Source: Christiangramia sp. (GTDB lineage Bacteria > Bacteroidota > Bacteroidia > Flavobacteriales > Flavobacteriaceae). From it: a DNA stretch of 64,000 nt. The stretch lies in the NCBI RefSeq assembly GCF_029937855.1, contig NZ_JAPYPC010000009.1, positions 34,433 to 98,432 of the forward strand, written 5' to 3'. Both the position numbers and the translations under genes were made by a program. Positions 1-8,559 of the stretch are shown here, one piece after another. The notes under the pieces were generated by a model. The model was not told the origin of the DNA. It searched no databases and worked only from the letters and a program-made list of their open reading frames with translations. Numbering within the stretch: the stretch's first letter is position 1; each line of letters starts with the position of its first letter.

Positions 1-666
1 TGCAGTCGCTTTCCAGTTGATGGTTCTTACATCGTCTCCGCGAACATATTCTTTGATCTGCTCAAATTCCATCGTATGTCCAATTCTACGGATACATTTT
101 ATGCCGTGAAGATTGATTTTTTGATCCAGCGCCATAAAATCTAATTTTTTCATCTGAATAAAGGACGGATAGACTTTAACCGTTTGGTCTTTATTGAAAA
201 CATATCTTCTTTTGGCGAGTTTTAAAATACTTGAAATGTAGATATTCAGATTTCCGAAGATATATTCTCCTCTAGTTAAAGGTTTCAGTAAATAGTTAAA
301 ACCTGTTTTTTTATGAGCCTCAAGCACTACAGATTTAAGAAAATCTCTTTTTTGAAACTGTACCGGAATTTCATCAATTACTTCCGCATAGACTTTAAAA
401 CCATAATTATTTCGAATATTCACTTCTACCTTGTTCTCATCTGAATTGGAGAATTTCCCGGTTAAAATCCTATCGGCAGATATTGAAGATTTACTGTAGA
501 GTGTAACTATATCAGTAAAAATTAAAATTACCAGGATAGACGCTAAAATCCAGGTTATACTGTATAGCCATTCAAACCAAAATGAAAGCAGGAAAAGCAG
601 GGAAATACTAAACAGACTATAGAATACCCGTTTTCCAAAATATAATGATTTGATGCATTTTAGCAC
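1..666 (-). CDS. DUF58 domain protein, 3' end cut by window edge
   Basis: The leftward frame stays open to the left edge and shows the first 222 residues. The GTG start overlaps the moxR stop by one base (TAGTG), a sign of translational coupling. Two membrane segments lie near residues 13-33 and 36-56. A soluble part follows and ends in the DUF58 signature: GHTMEF at 196-201, VRGDD at 208-212 and Trp218. DUF58 proteins accompany MoxR ATPases and usually carry a degenerate vWA-like fold; their biochemical role is not settled. Here it is the last visible gene of a leftward operon behind MoxR. The C-terminus is outside the window, so completeness cannot be judged. Confidence 0.9.
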   Translation of the reverse strand, partial: MLKCIKSLYFGKRVFYSLFSISLLFLLSFWFEWLYSITWILASILVILIFTDIVTLYSKSSISADRILTGKFSNSDENKVEVNIRNNYGFKVYAEVIDEIPVQFQKRDFLKSVVLEAHKKTGFNYLLKPLTRGEYIFGNLNIYISSILKLAKRRYVFNKDQTVKVYPSFIQMKKLDFMALDQKINLHGIKCIRRIGHTMEFEQIKEYVRGDDVRTINWKATA

Positions 667-1670
667 TAGCGGGGAATTTCTACAGATTGGGTGATCATAT
701 CTATCACAGTACTCGCCGTCATACCTTCCATTTCCCGGTCTGGAGACAGAATTAAGCGATGCGCCAGTACCGGTTTTAATGAATTTTTTACATCTTCAGG
801 AATTACAAAATCACGCCCATTTACGGCTGCAAATGCTTTTGCAGCATTCATCACTGCAATAGATGCCCTGGGACTGGCCCCCAGATATAGATGTGGATGA
901 TTTCTGGTTTTGCTTATAAGTTCCGCAATATAATTCAGCAATTTTTCTTCAACGATGATTTCATGAATCTGATTCCTTAATTCTTCGATGTTTTTGGGTT
1001 CCAGTACAGGTTCAACAGCTGTTTCTGGAAGTTTACCTTTTCGTTCATGATGAGTTTGAAGAATTTTTACTTCGTCTTCCAGTTCCGGGTAACCAACTTC
1101 AATTTTAAATAAGAACCTATCTAATTGTGCTTCGGGCAGGGCATAGGTGCCTTCCTGTTCTATAGGGTTTTGGGTAGCCAGAACCATAAAAGGAGCCTCC
1201 ATTTTATACAATTTTCCATCCATGGTGACCTGTCTTTCTTCCATCACTTCAAAAAGGGCCGCCTGTGTTTTTGCAGGGGCACGGTTTATCTCATCAATAA
1301 GGATAATGTTAGAAAATACCGGACCTTTTTTAAATTCGAATTCAGAAGTTTTAGTGTTAAAAATAGAAGTTCCCAATACATCACTGGGCATGAGGTCTGG
1401 CGTAAACTGGATTCTGCTGAAATTAGTCTTTAAACATTTCGCGAATAGTTTTGCAGTGATGGTTTTTGCCACCCCTGGAACACCTTCTATGAGCACGTGA
1501 CCGTTGGCCAACAATCCCACGATCAATAATTCCACAAAATCCTGCTGTCCAACTATGACCCTGGAAAGTTGGGATTTTAAACTTTCTACAGATTCTTTAA
1601 GACCTTCAAGAGGAATTCTGTTTTCGAACTTTAATTCTTCTTTATTTTGGTTCACTTCCTGATTTTCCAT
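666..1670 (-). CDS. moxR: MoxR-family AAA+ ATPase
   Basis: This 334-residue protein has the usual MoxR length. Walker A (GVPGVAKT) is at residues 63-70, Walker B (IILIDE) at 122-127, and a sensor-like LATQNP stretch near 165. MoxR ATPases are cytoplasmic chaperone-like rings that often act with vWA or DUF58 partners on membrane or metal-cofactor assembly. The ATG start lies 29 bp inside the upstream DUF4350-like gene, and the stop overlaps the DUF58 GTG, so the three are probably translated together. The substrate cannot be told from sequence. The family call is secure. Confidence 0.95.
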   Translation of the reverse strand: MENQEVNQNKEELKFENRIPLEGLKESVESLKSQLSRVIVGQQDFVELLIVGLLANGHVLIEGVPGVAKTITAKLFAKCLKTNFSRIQFTPDLMPSDVLGTSIFNTKTSEFEFKKGPVFSNIILIDEINRAPAKTQAALFEVMEERQVTMDGKLYKMEAPFMVLATQNPIEQEGTYALPEAQLDRFLFKIEVGYPELEDEVKILQTHHERKGKLPETAVEPVLEPKNIEELRNQIHEIIVEEKLLNYIAELISKTRNHPHLYLGASPRASIAVMNAAKAFAAVNGRDFVIPEDVKNSLKPVLAHRLILSPDREMEGMTASTVIDMITQSVEIPR

Positions 1671-2859
1671 CCTGCTTTTTAAATGTATTTATACTTCTGC
1701 TCAACTCGAAGAATCGATCTTTATCATATTCATGTTTCTTCTGAAAATTAAAGATAATTTCGAATAGCCTTTTAGTGTCCTCTATATTATTTTCACTTTT
1801 TCGTGATAGATCCCGGTAAAAGTTTTCGTTGATATTAGAAGGATCCAACCGGTATTTATTACGAATATTTTCCATGAACATGGAAATCTTTTTAAGTCCC
1901 AGTTCATGATATTTTTTTTGTTCCAGGTATAATTGGGAGATCGTTTGTGAAAATTCAAAGGATCTGTTTTGTGGAGGTTCCACCACTGGTATTGCTCTTT
2001 GTTTACGTTTTCCTTCGAAAAGGATAAATAGGATCGCCGCTATGATTACAAAATAATACGCCCATTTAAGCGCACGATTATTCAAAAGAATATATAAAGG
2101 AGAGGTAAAAAAACCTTTCCCTGATTTATAATAAGCATCCCAGAGAATGTTATCGTTGGCCAGGTAAGCCAATAAGGCTTCGCTGTAGCGGTAATTTTTA
2201 TCCTTTAAAAGAAAATAATTACTTAAGGCCTGCGGAGTAGAATGAAGGTAGATTTTACCTTCCCCAAAGTCCCTTTTGATAAAATTAATTTTCTTCTCTT
2301 TTTTCTTGGTTCCGAAGCTGGCTGTTCCTAAAATAACATCATTTAAAGTATCAATTTCACTAAAATAGGTGGCCAGTAGATCCTGATCGAATTCTAAAGC
2401 CTGCTCAAATTTAAGTGCCGGATTTACAAAATTTAGGGAAGGCCGGGAGTGGAAGTTTTCAGAAGCGATATAAGTGGAAATTTCAATATTGAGGGTATCT
2501 GACAATTTTTCTCCAAAACTATAAGCTGAAATGAATAAATCGTTTCCTTGTGATACCCAATCCAATAGATCGTCCAGTTCATTATCATCAAAATCGATAT
2601 AATTATTAAGAAAGAAATAAGTTCCCTTTTCAGGTTCCTTATTCAAATATTCGTAGGGCGGAATATTGATTTGCTTAATACTATCATCAGATTTGTTATT
2701 CCAGGTTTCATAGAAAACATACGCTCCTAGCGGAATTTTATCCTGGGCAGTATAGCTCGAATTCCAGTTTATTTTTTCGGGTTCAGAACTTTCCAGCCAG
2801 GCCAGGGAAACTACCAGTAGAAGGAACAGGCCAAAAGCAATTTTATACGTATTATTCAT
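1642..2859 (-). CDS. DUF4350-like membrane protein
   Basis: This 405-residue protein has an N-terminal membrane segment (about 4-21), a long extracytoplasmic part, a second membrane segment (about 266-283) and a charged cytoplasmic tail of about 120 residues. That layout, and its place just upstream of MoxR, fit the DUF4350 proteins of Bacteroidota MoxR operons. No catalytic motif is evident. The DUF4350 part resembles glutamine-amidotransferase-like folds in family descriptions, but this was not verified here. It overlaps the DUF4129-like gene by 8 bp and moxR by 29 bp. Role inferred: a membrane partner of the MoxR/DUF58 system. Confidence 0.75.
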   Translation of the reverse strand: MNNTYKIAFGLFLLLVVSLAWLESSEPEKINWNSSYTAQDKIPLGAYVFYETWNNKSDDSIKQINIPPYEYLNKEPEKGTYFFLNNYIDFDDNELDDLLDWVSQGNDLFISAYSFGEKLSDTLNIEISTYIASENFHSRPSLNFVNPALKFEQALEFDQDLLATYFSEIDTLNDVILGTASFGTKKKEKKINFIKRDFGEGKIYLHSTPQALSNYFLLKDKNYRYSEALLAYLANDNILWDAYYKSGKGFFTSPLYILLNNRALKWAYYFVIIAAILFILFEGKRKQRAIPVVEPPQNRSFEFSQTISQLYLEQKKYHELGLKKISMFMENIRNKYRLDPSNINENFYRDLSRKSENNIEDTKRLFEIIFNFQKKHEYDKDRFFELSRSINTFKKQDGKSGSEPK

Positions 2860-3613
2860 GGCTTAGTTTTTTTAAGGCATCTGTCATTCTTATAAAACCT
2901 TTTTCCGCCAATCTGAAATCAGATTCGGTTACCTTGAAACTTCCATACCAGATAAATTCATAGAATTTAGAAATAGTTGAAAACTGTTGTTTTATTTCAC
3001 TATTGTTTATTTCCTCTGAATAGTCCTTATTGGTTTTTTGATATTCATAATTTATCAATTCCAACTCATCGAGTTTTCGTAATTCCTGTAAATAATAATA
3101 CCGAATTGCTAGCCTGAATTGGCCATTTTTAACTGCTTCTTTAATTAGAGAAGCGAGATCTTCGTTCTTTATCAATTCTTCCTCTTCAGAAAGGAATACT
3201 TCACTGTTCCTGGGTTTTTGAAGTATTTTTCCGCCGGGATTCAACCTTGAAAATAACCACGCAATGAGGCCTAATAGAGCCAGGATTAATAAAATTGGGA
3301 GCACCCCAATAATCGCGGCCAGAATACTATTGGCTTTATAGTCTCCAAAAAGCCAGTTTATAAATGCATTGTATTTTGCATTCAGCCATTTTTTAAAACG
3401 CGTCCACCAGTTATCCTTTTCAGCGGTAGTGAGATAATTGAACTCTTCCTGAGACTTATAATTTTCAATTTTTTTAGAATTCAGCTTTACAGGAACCAGC
3501 GAAGAGGTCTCGTCATATTTCAGCTGCTTCACTTCCTTTAAGGAATCGTTTTCCTGCGGATAAACTATTCCGAAGCAAAAAAATAAAAGAATGAGTAAAA
3601 ACCTCTTTTTCAA
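2852..3613 (-). CDS. DUF4129-like membrane protein
   Basis: This 253-residue protein begins at a TTG codon. The start is chosen because it gives a clean signal peptide (residues 1-19, ending near VYPQ) and sits two bases after the stop of the upstream gene. One membrane helix lies near 97-120. The C-terminal part has the pattern RLAIRYYYLQELRKLDE followed by YEFIWYG, typical of the DUF4129 domain also found at the C-terminus of some transglutaminase-like proteins. No transglutaminase domain is present. It is probably an accessory membrane protein of the MoxR operon; substrate unknown. Confidence 0.75.
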   Translation of the reverse strand: MKKRFLLILLFFCFGIVYPQENDSLKEVKQLKYDETSSLVPVKLNSKKIENYKSQEEFNYLTTAEKDNWWTRFKKWLNAKYNAFINWLFGDYKANSILAAIIGVLPILLILALLGLIAWLFSRLNPGGKILQKPRNSEVFLSEEEELIKNEDLASLIKEAVKNGQFRLAIRYYYLQELRKLDELELINYEYQKTNKDYSEEINNSEIKQQFSTISKFYEFIWYGSFKVTESDFRLAEKGFIRMTDALKKLSHE

Positions 3614-3615
3614 GA

Positions 3616-4479
3616 CTATTTATTATTTCCCAGATTCTGGATTGTTTCGTAAGTGCCTGTAAAATGCTGTTTTTCGTTCAGATTAAAATAAACAAAGGCA
3701 GCTCCAATTGGAGTGATGCTATAAACAAGATATTGAAAAATGGAGGTGATAGCATTGATGATAATATAACCTGGCCCAAACATTTCCTCGACGTTTGAAG
3801 ATGCAGAACCCTCACTGGCAGAGATAAATGTCCTGATCATAAAGTAAAATATGGCGGGTAATTGAAATACAAGGCTTATAAAATATACTAACAAACCTAT
3901 ACAAAAGAGTGTTGCGAAGGTGTTCCACCAATTGTCCTTAATTAATTGAAATGAATCTGCGATACTATCCAGAGCGCTGTTCCTTCGGAAAACAACTATG
4001 GCTGTAGCCAGGCTAACCGGAATTGCTACATAAATACCCGGAATGATAAAAAGCATCGTTCCGGCTAAAATAAGGATATAAGAAATCACTGTAGTTAATA
4101 AGATTTTACCAAAATCATTTTTCATCCCTGCAGAAACTTCAGAACCAATGATCTTCCCATTATTATTTATATACGAAAGAATTATATGATATACCGTTCC
4201 CGTCATAGAAGTGACATAAAGCAAATATGCGAGAAAAAGGAGTCCGCCGGAAATTAGAAAATTTGAAGTATTTAAACCACCGCTGGAGATAAAGCTAACT
4301 CCCAGGGTAGACCATGTATAATAAGATACTGCAGCAATTAAAAGAATGAAAGCCGGTCCCACAAGTTTAAGGAATATTTTTCCTGCCGGTTTGTAATTCT
4401 CCCTGATAAATTTAAAGATAACACTTAAGATTTCTCCCAGCTCGCGCTGCTTTTTAAATTCAATATATTCCTTGTTCAT
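3616..4479 (-). CDS. Multi-pass membrane protein of the MoxR operon
   Basis: This 287-residue protein has about five or six hydrophobic segments and a short charged N-terminus. It has no enzyme motif I recognise. It resembles the glycerophosphodiester-phosphodiesterase-type membrane domain or DUF4013-like proteins often encoded between SpoIIM-like and DUF4129-like genes in Bacteroidota. Its ATG overlaps the TGA of the SpoIIM-like gene (ATGA junction) and its stop is two bases from the next TTG start, so it is inside the operon. Function unknown; probably assembly or support of the membrane part of the MoxR system. Confidence 0.65.
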   Translation of the reverse strand: MNKEYIEFKKQRELGEILSVIFKFIRENYKPAGKIFLKLVGPAFILLIAAVSYYTWSTLGVSFISSGGLNTSNFLISGGLLFLAYLLYVTSMTGTVYHIILSYINNNGKIIGSEVSAGMKNDFGKILLTTVISYILILAGTMLFIIPGIYVAIPVSLATAIVVFRRNSALDSIADSFQLIKDNWWNTFATLFCIGLLVYFISLVFQLPAIFYFMIRTFISASEGSASSNVEEMFGPGYIIINAITSIFQYLVYSITPIGAAFVYFNLNEKQHFTGTYETIQNLGNNK

Positions 4480-5435
4480 TTATCTAATTTTTTTAATAGG
4501 TGTAAAGGGTAGTAAACGTAGTAAAATAAAATTAATGCTAGAGAGGTAGATATAATTATGACAGCCAACCAATCTGGCATGCTGGTGATCCTGGTTACAA
4601 AACCTTCCAGGAAACCGGCAATTATAAAGAACGGAATCGTACTAATCACGATTTTTAATCCGTCTTTAATTCCCCTGGTAAAAGATTTCAGCCTGGAAAA
4701 AGTACCTGGAAAAAGAATGCTTTTTCCAACCACCAGCCCGGCACAACCTGCAACAATAATAACCGAAATTTCGATAGTTCCATGTATCCATATAGTTCTG
4801 GCAGATTCCCAAAGCAATCCTTTATCATAGAAAAAATATTGAAAGCTTCCCAGCATGACCGCATTCTGCATTAAGAGAAATACAGTTCCCAAACCCGCGA
4901 GCACTCCAAAGGAGAATGCCATAAGAGACACCCTTATGTTATTGATGGTGATCCCCAGGAACATATCGGTTTCAGAAGCTTTTTTATAGACAGCCATAGG
5001 ATCGCTGTTTTCAATGTTCTCCAAAGTCATATTTACATATGCGTCTCCCAGGATAGACCTAACAAAAGCAGCATCTGTCGCAGCACTATATGCCCCGATG
5101 ATGCTGAATACAGCGAATACCAGGAAACTTAATAAAAGCAGCTTTTGATGTTCATGAAACTGTGCCGGAAATTCTCTCGTGAAAAAAGTAAGAAACCTGT
5201 TACCGGATTCTTTTTTGGAACCATAGATCGTTTGATGTATCCCGGATGCTAATCCGTTTAGATATCTGGTGGTATTGCTTTTAGGATAAAATGTTTTGGA
5301 ATAACTAAGATCGTCACTTAGTTCTATATAAATATCTGAAAGTTGTTCGGGAGAAAGGCTCCTTTTATTTCGCAGGAGGCTTTCGTACTTTACCCATTTA
5401 TCTTTATTTTGCCTGATAAAAGCAGCCTCGCGCAT
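4476..5435 (-). CDS. SpoIIM-like (DUF95) membrane protein
   Basis: This 319-residue protein has a soluble N-terminus (about 1-95, with RNKRSLSPEQLSDIYIELSD) followed by about five membrane segments in the stage II sporulation protein M (DUF95) pattern. Family members occur in many non-sporulating bacteria, so a sporulation role is not implied. It is the first gene of the leftward operon and lies only 33 bp from a divergent RDD protein gene. SpoIIM-like and RDD genes are commonly paired in this setting. Role inferred: a membrane component linked to MoxR; the actual job is unknown. Confidence 0.8.
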   Translation of the reverse strand: MREAAFIRQNKDKWVKYESLLRNKRSLSPEQLSDIYIELSDDLSYSKTFYPKSNTTRYLNGLASGIHQTIYGSKKESGNRFLTFFTREFPAQFHEHQKLLLLSFLVFAVFSIIGAYSAATDAAFVRSILGDAYVNMTLENIENSDPMAVYKKASETDMFLGITINNIRVSLMAFSFGVLAGLGTVFLLMQNAVMLGSFQYFFYDKGLLWESARTIWIHGTIEISVIIVAGCAGLVVGKSILFPGTFSRLKSFTRGIKDGLKIVISTIPFFIIAGFLEGFVTRITSMPDWLAVIIISTSLALILFYYVYYPLHLLKKLDK

Positions 5436-5468
5436 CTTTATTGAATAAAACCCAAAGTAACATATTTA

Positions 5469-6182
5469 ATGGATAATTTTCAAATTGAAACCGCTCAAAA
5501 TATCAGCATCGAACAGAATGTGGCGGGAATAGGGGACAGGATACTGGCATTCATTGTAGATATGGCAATTATAGTGATGTATATGATATTTTCAGGCTTA
5601 ATCATGACCGGGACAAGCGGGGATCGCGGTAGTGAAATAATGTACTATATGGTACTGGGGTTGCCGCCTTTTTTATATTTTCTACTATGGGAAACTTTTT
5701 GGAACGGCAGGTCACCGGGAAAGGCAGTATTACAAATAAGAGTGGTGAAAAAAGACGGTTCGCGTCCCGAATTTTCTAATTATTTAGTACGGTGGCTGTT
5801 ACGTTTTATTGATATAACTCTTACCAGCGGCGGTGTTGCCGTTGTAAGTATACTCCTAAATGGAAAAGGACAGCGGTTAGGCGATCTTGCAGCTGGAACT
5901 ACGGTTATCTCTGAAAAGGAAAGGCTCAGCATCCATAATACCCTGGCGGTAGATCTTCCTGAAAATTATCAGCCCAGATATTCACAGGTGAGTGTTTTGA
6001 GCGATCATGATATTCAGGAAATCAAGAACCTGTTTAATAAGGCGCGGGTAGAGGGGCAACATCATATTATCCTGGCCTTAAGTAAAAAAGTTTCAGATTT
6101 AATGGATGTCAAACTGGAGGAAAAACCGATGGAATTTATTCAGCGGGTTATCATGGATTATAATTACTATACGAGACAGTAA
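5469..6182 (+). CDS. RDD family membrane protein
   Basis: This 237-residue protein has the RDD pattern: GDRILAFIVDM near residue 22, a central hydrophobic hairpin, then WNGRSPGKAVLQIRVV and NYLVRWLLRFID. A soluble tail of about 90 residues follows. RDD proteins are small membrane proteins of uncertain function, and some have been proposed as transporters. It is divergently transcribed from the SpoIIM-like gene with only 33 bp between the start codons, so the two directions probably share a control region. Its stop directly abuts the end of the convergent cyclophilin gene. Confidence 0.85.
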   Translation: MDNFQIETAQNISIEQNVAGIGDRILAFIVDMAIIVMYMIFSGLIMTGTSGDRGSEIMYYMVLGLPPFLYFLLWETFWNGRSPGKAVLQIRVVKKDGSRPEFSNYLVRWLLRFIDITLTSGGVAVVSILLNGKGQRLGDLAAGTTVISEKERLSIHNTLAVDLPENYQPRYSQVSVLSDHDIQEIKNLFNKARVEGQHHIILALSKKVSDLMDVKLEEKPMEFIQRVIMDYNYYTRQ

Positions 6183-6956
6183 TTAGTCCAGGATCTCAAT
6201 ATCCATTTCTACATTATCTATTGGCCATTCTGAATTGCCTGTTTGCACCCTGGCAATTTTTTCAGCCACTTCCATTCCACTTATCACGCGGCCAAAAACA
6301 GTGTGATCATTGTTTAAATGAGGTGTACCTCCTTTATCCATCACGATAAAAAATTCAAAGGGAGAAGAAGCCTTGCTTACATTTTGTTCGGCATATTTTG
6401 CTGCTGAAAAAGCTCCGTAAGTATGGCTATGACCTGCATCGAACTCACTTGGAATCAAATAACTCCCAACATCTCCACGGCTGCTAGCAGTGATCTGGTT
6501 GTCGGCATTTCCTCCCTGAATTACGAATCCCGGAGCAACCCGATGAAAAAAGGTATTATTGAAATAGTCATTTTTAACCAGCATAATAAAATTTGCCCTA
6601 TGTAGGGGAGTATCCATATAAAGCTGTACATCTATATTCCCAAATTTCGTTTTGATCCTAATCCTGTTTTCCCGGTTCTTCTTTCCGTATTCGGTAAGGG
6701 TAGGGATGAGCTCCTCCTGAACAATAGGAAACATTGGATTTTCTTCAATTTTTGTCTTTTTTTCCTCCTGGGCGAGTTCTTTCTTACGCAATTCAAAAAT
6801 ACTGTCCCTTGCCCGTTGGATAGAATCTTCTTTTCTCTTTGTTTTCAATTGCTCTGCAGACCTGGATTGATTTTTTTCTGAAGAAGTTTCCTTATCTTCA
6901 CAACTTGCGAAAACGAGAACTAAAAAAATTGAGAATAAAGAAAGATTTCTAAGCAT
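6183..6956 (-). CDS. Cyclophilin-type peptidyl-prolyl isomerase lipoprotein
   Basis: This 257-residue protein starts at the ATG at 6956. A longer in-frame reading exists, but this start gives a lipoprotein signal with lipobox VFAS before Cys. A charged coiled-coil-like linker (about 25-85) is followed by a cyclophilin domain containing FHRVAPGFVIQGG and a late FGRVISGMEVAEKI motif. The catalytic Arg of FHR is present. Such enzymes catalyse cis-trans isomerisation at proline and help fold exported proteins in the periplasm. The start codon lies on the same CATG as the start of the divergent Nudix gene. Confidence 0.9.
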   Translation of the reverse strand: MLRNLSLFSIFLVLVFASCEDKETSSEKNQSRSAEQLKTKRKEDSIQRARDSIFELRKKELAQEEKKTKIEENPMFPIVQEELIPTLTEYGKKNRENRIRIKTKFGNIDVQLYMDTPLHRANFIMLVKNDYFNNTFFHRVAPGFVIQGGNADNQITASSRGDVGSYLIPSEFDAGHSHTYGAFSAAKYAEQNVSKASSPFEFFIVMDKGGTPHLNNDHTVFGRVISGMEVAEKIARVQTGNSEWPIDNVEMDIEILD

Positions 6957-7593
6957 GGAATTTGAAATTTTTAGAAATAGGATTCCAAAGTTAAAAAAAA
7001 TGGCGCTTCCCGGGGAAGATGCGCATAGAAAACTAGCTCCGCTTATCCGGATTAACGAATTGAACAATCTGGATATGTCTAAGCTAACTCCTTCCCAAGC
7101 CGGCGTGATGGCCATTTTCTACCCAGGAGAAGATAAACAAACCAGGCTGGTGTTGATCCTAAGAAAGACCTATAAGGGAGTTCATTCCAACCAGGTTGGT
7201 TTTCCTGGTGGCAGAATAGAAGTTGAAGATAAAGACCTGGAAGAAACCGCATTAAGGGAAACTGAAGAGGAAGTTGGGATTCATAGAAATGACATCGAGG
7301 TTTTAAAGAAACTGACCAAACTCTATATTCCGCCTTCTAATTTTTGGGTGCAGCCATATCTTGGTATTCTTCATAAAACGCCAAAAATGATACCTCAGGA
7401 AACCGAAGTTGAAGCGATCCTGGAAGTAAAATTGAGTGAGTTTTTAAATGATCAAAGTATGATTACCGAAAATTTGAGTACTTATTATGCAAACAATATA
7501 GAAGTTCCAGCTTATAAATTAAACGGCCATGTGGTTTGGGGTGCAACGGGAATGATGTTGAGTGAAATAAGGGAATTATTATTGAAAATATAA
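6955..7593 (+). CDS. Nudix hydrolase, CoA-pyrophosphatase (NudL/YeaB) type
   Basis: This 212-residue protein has the long CoA-pyrophosphatase signature VHSNQVGFPGG followed by a Nudix-box variant ending LRETEEEVGI, where the acidic residues bind divalent metal. The family cleaves CoA or derivatives into 3',5'-ADP and phosphopantetheine moieties; activity here is inferred. The ATG at 6955 is preferred because the N-terminus (MEFEIFRNRIPKL) looks like that of relatives. An internal ATG at 7000 is possible. If 6955 is right, the promoter and ribosome-binding region lie inside the opposing cyclophilin gene. Confidence 0.85.
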   Translation: MEFEIFRNRIPKLKKMALPGEDAHRKLAPLIRINELNNLDMSKLTPSQAGVMAIFYPGEDKQTRLVLILRKTYKGVHSNQVGFPGGRIEVEDKDLEETALRETEEEVGIHRNDIEVLKKLTKLYIPPSNFWVQPYLGILHKTPKMIPQETEVEAILEVKLSEFLNDQSMITENLSTYYANNIEVPAYKLNGHVVWGATGMMLSEIRELLLKI

Positions 7594-7608
7594 TCTTTGG
7601 CCAATTCT

Positions 7609-7616
7609 TATATTTG
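7609..7616 (+). promoter_or_regulatory. Putative -7 element TATATTTG for the acyltransferase gene
   Basis: TATATTTG matches the Bacteroidota -7 consensus TAnnTTTG, 55 bp upstream of the ATG at 7672. A TTG at 7582-7584 could serve as the -33 element, although its spacing of 24 bases is slightly long. Confidence 0.5.
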
Positions 7617-7671
7617 CCGCTGGTTTAATAATAGCGGGGTATAGGGCCGATAATTAAAAAGTATATCAGCA

Positions 7672-8475
7672 ATGGGATTATTTAAAAAGAATCCATTTGG
7701 GCATTATCTGATTTTGAAAAAGTGGTTGATACGCATTTTTGGGATACTTACACATAGAAGGTACAGGGGCTTTAATGAACTTCAAATTGAAGGTTCAGAA
7801 ATCATTAAGAATCTCCCTGATACCAATGTTCTTTTTGTATCTAATCACCAAACTTATTTTGCCGATGTTACGGCCATGTTTCATGTTTTTAATGCCAGCC
7901 TAAGCGGTAGGGTAGATAGCATTAAAAATGTGGGTTATATATGGCAACCTAAAATGAATATCTATTATGTCGCCGCTAAAGAAACGATGAGAGCCGGCCT
8001 GCTGGCGAGGATCATGACTTATGCCGGAGCAGTAACCGTGGAACGAACCTGGCGTGCAAAAGGTCAGGAGGTCAAGAGGGAAGTAAACCCCAATGATACA
8101 GAAAATATAGGGATGGCCCTTAAGGATGGTTGGGTTATAACATTTCCCCAGGGGACAACCAAGCCTTTTAAACCAATTAGAAAAGGAACAGCCCATATTA
8201 TTAAAAACCATAAGCCAGTGGTTATTCCCATTGTTATTGATGGTTTCAGAAGATCTTTTGATAAAAAAGGCCTCCGGATTAAAAAACGAGGAATCCTGCA
8301 AAGTTTTCAGATCAAAGAACCCCTGGATATAGATTACGAAAATGAGACTATAGAAGAGATCGTGGAAAAGCTGGAATATGCCATTGAGCAACATCCTACC
8401 TTTTTAAAGGTGATCGCTAACGACGAAATAAAGGCCATGGAAGATTTAAACGAACAACGCCGCTTTGGATATTAG
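7672..8475 (+). CDS. PlsC-like 1-acyl-glycerol-3-phosphate acyltransferase
   Basis: This 267-residue protein resembles the PlsC/LPLAT family that transfers an acyl chain to lysophosphatidate at the inner membrane. The first motif reads NHQTYFAD, placing five residues between His and Asp where PlsC usually has four. The glycerol-phosphate motif reads FPQGTT rather than FPEGT. KPFKPIRKGTAHI and PVVIPIVIDGF follow as in the family. It stands alone, 78 bp after the Nudix gene, with its own candidate promoter. The family assignment is good; the exact acceptor is uncertain because both hallmark motifs are modified. Confidence 0.8.
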   Translation: MGLFKKNPFGHYLILKKWLIRIFGILTHRRYRGFNELQIEGSEIIKNLPDTNVLFVSNHQTYFADVTAMFHVFNASLSGRVDSIKNVGYIWQPKMNIYYVAAKETMRAGLLARIMTYAGAVTVERTWRAKGQEVKREVNPNDTENIGMALKDGWVITFPQGTTKPFKPIRKGTAHIIKNHKPVVIPIVIDGFRRSFDKKGLRIKKRGILQSFQIKEPLDIDYENETIEEIVEKLEYAIEQHPTFLKVIANDEIKAMEDLNEQRRFGY

Positions 8476-8559
8476 TAGGGACGAAATATAAAATCTCAAG
8501 TACGAATCTGGTATTTTGAATTTTAACAAACATCTTAAAACTCTAGACTATAAACTCAC

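Noticed and set aside
4476..5435. Sporulation function from SpoIIM similarity
   Set aside because: DUF95 proteins are widespread in non-sporulating bacteria and nothing else here relates to sporulation.
6957..7115. Upstream extension of the cyclophilin frame (53 more codons)
   Set aside because: The shorter start at 6956 gives a proper lipoprotein signal with lipobox; the extension lacks any signal and overlaps the Nudix gene.
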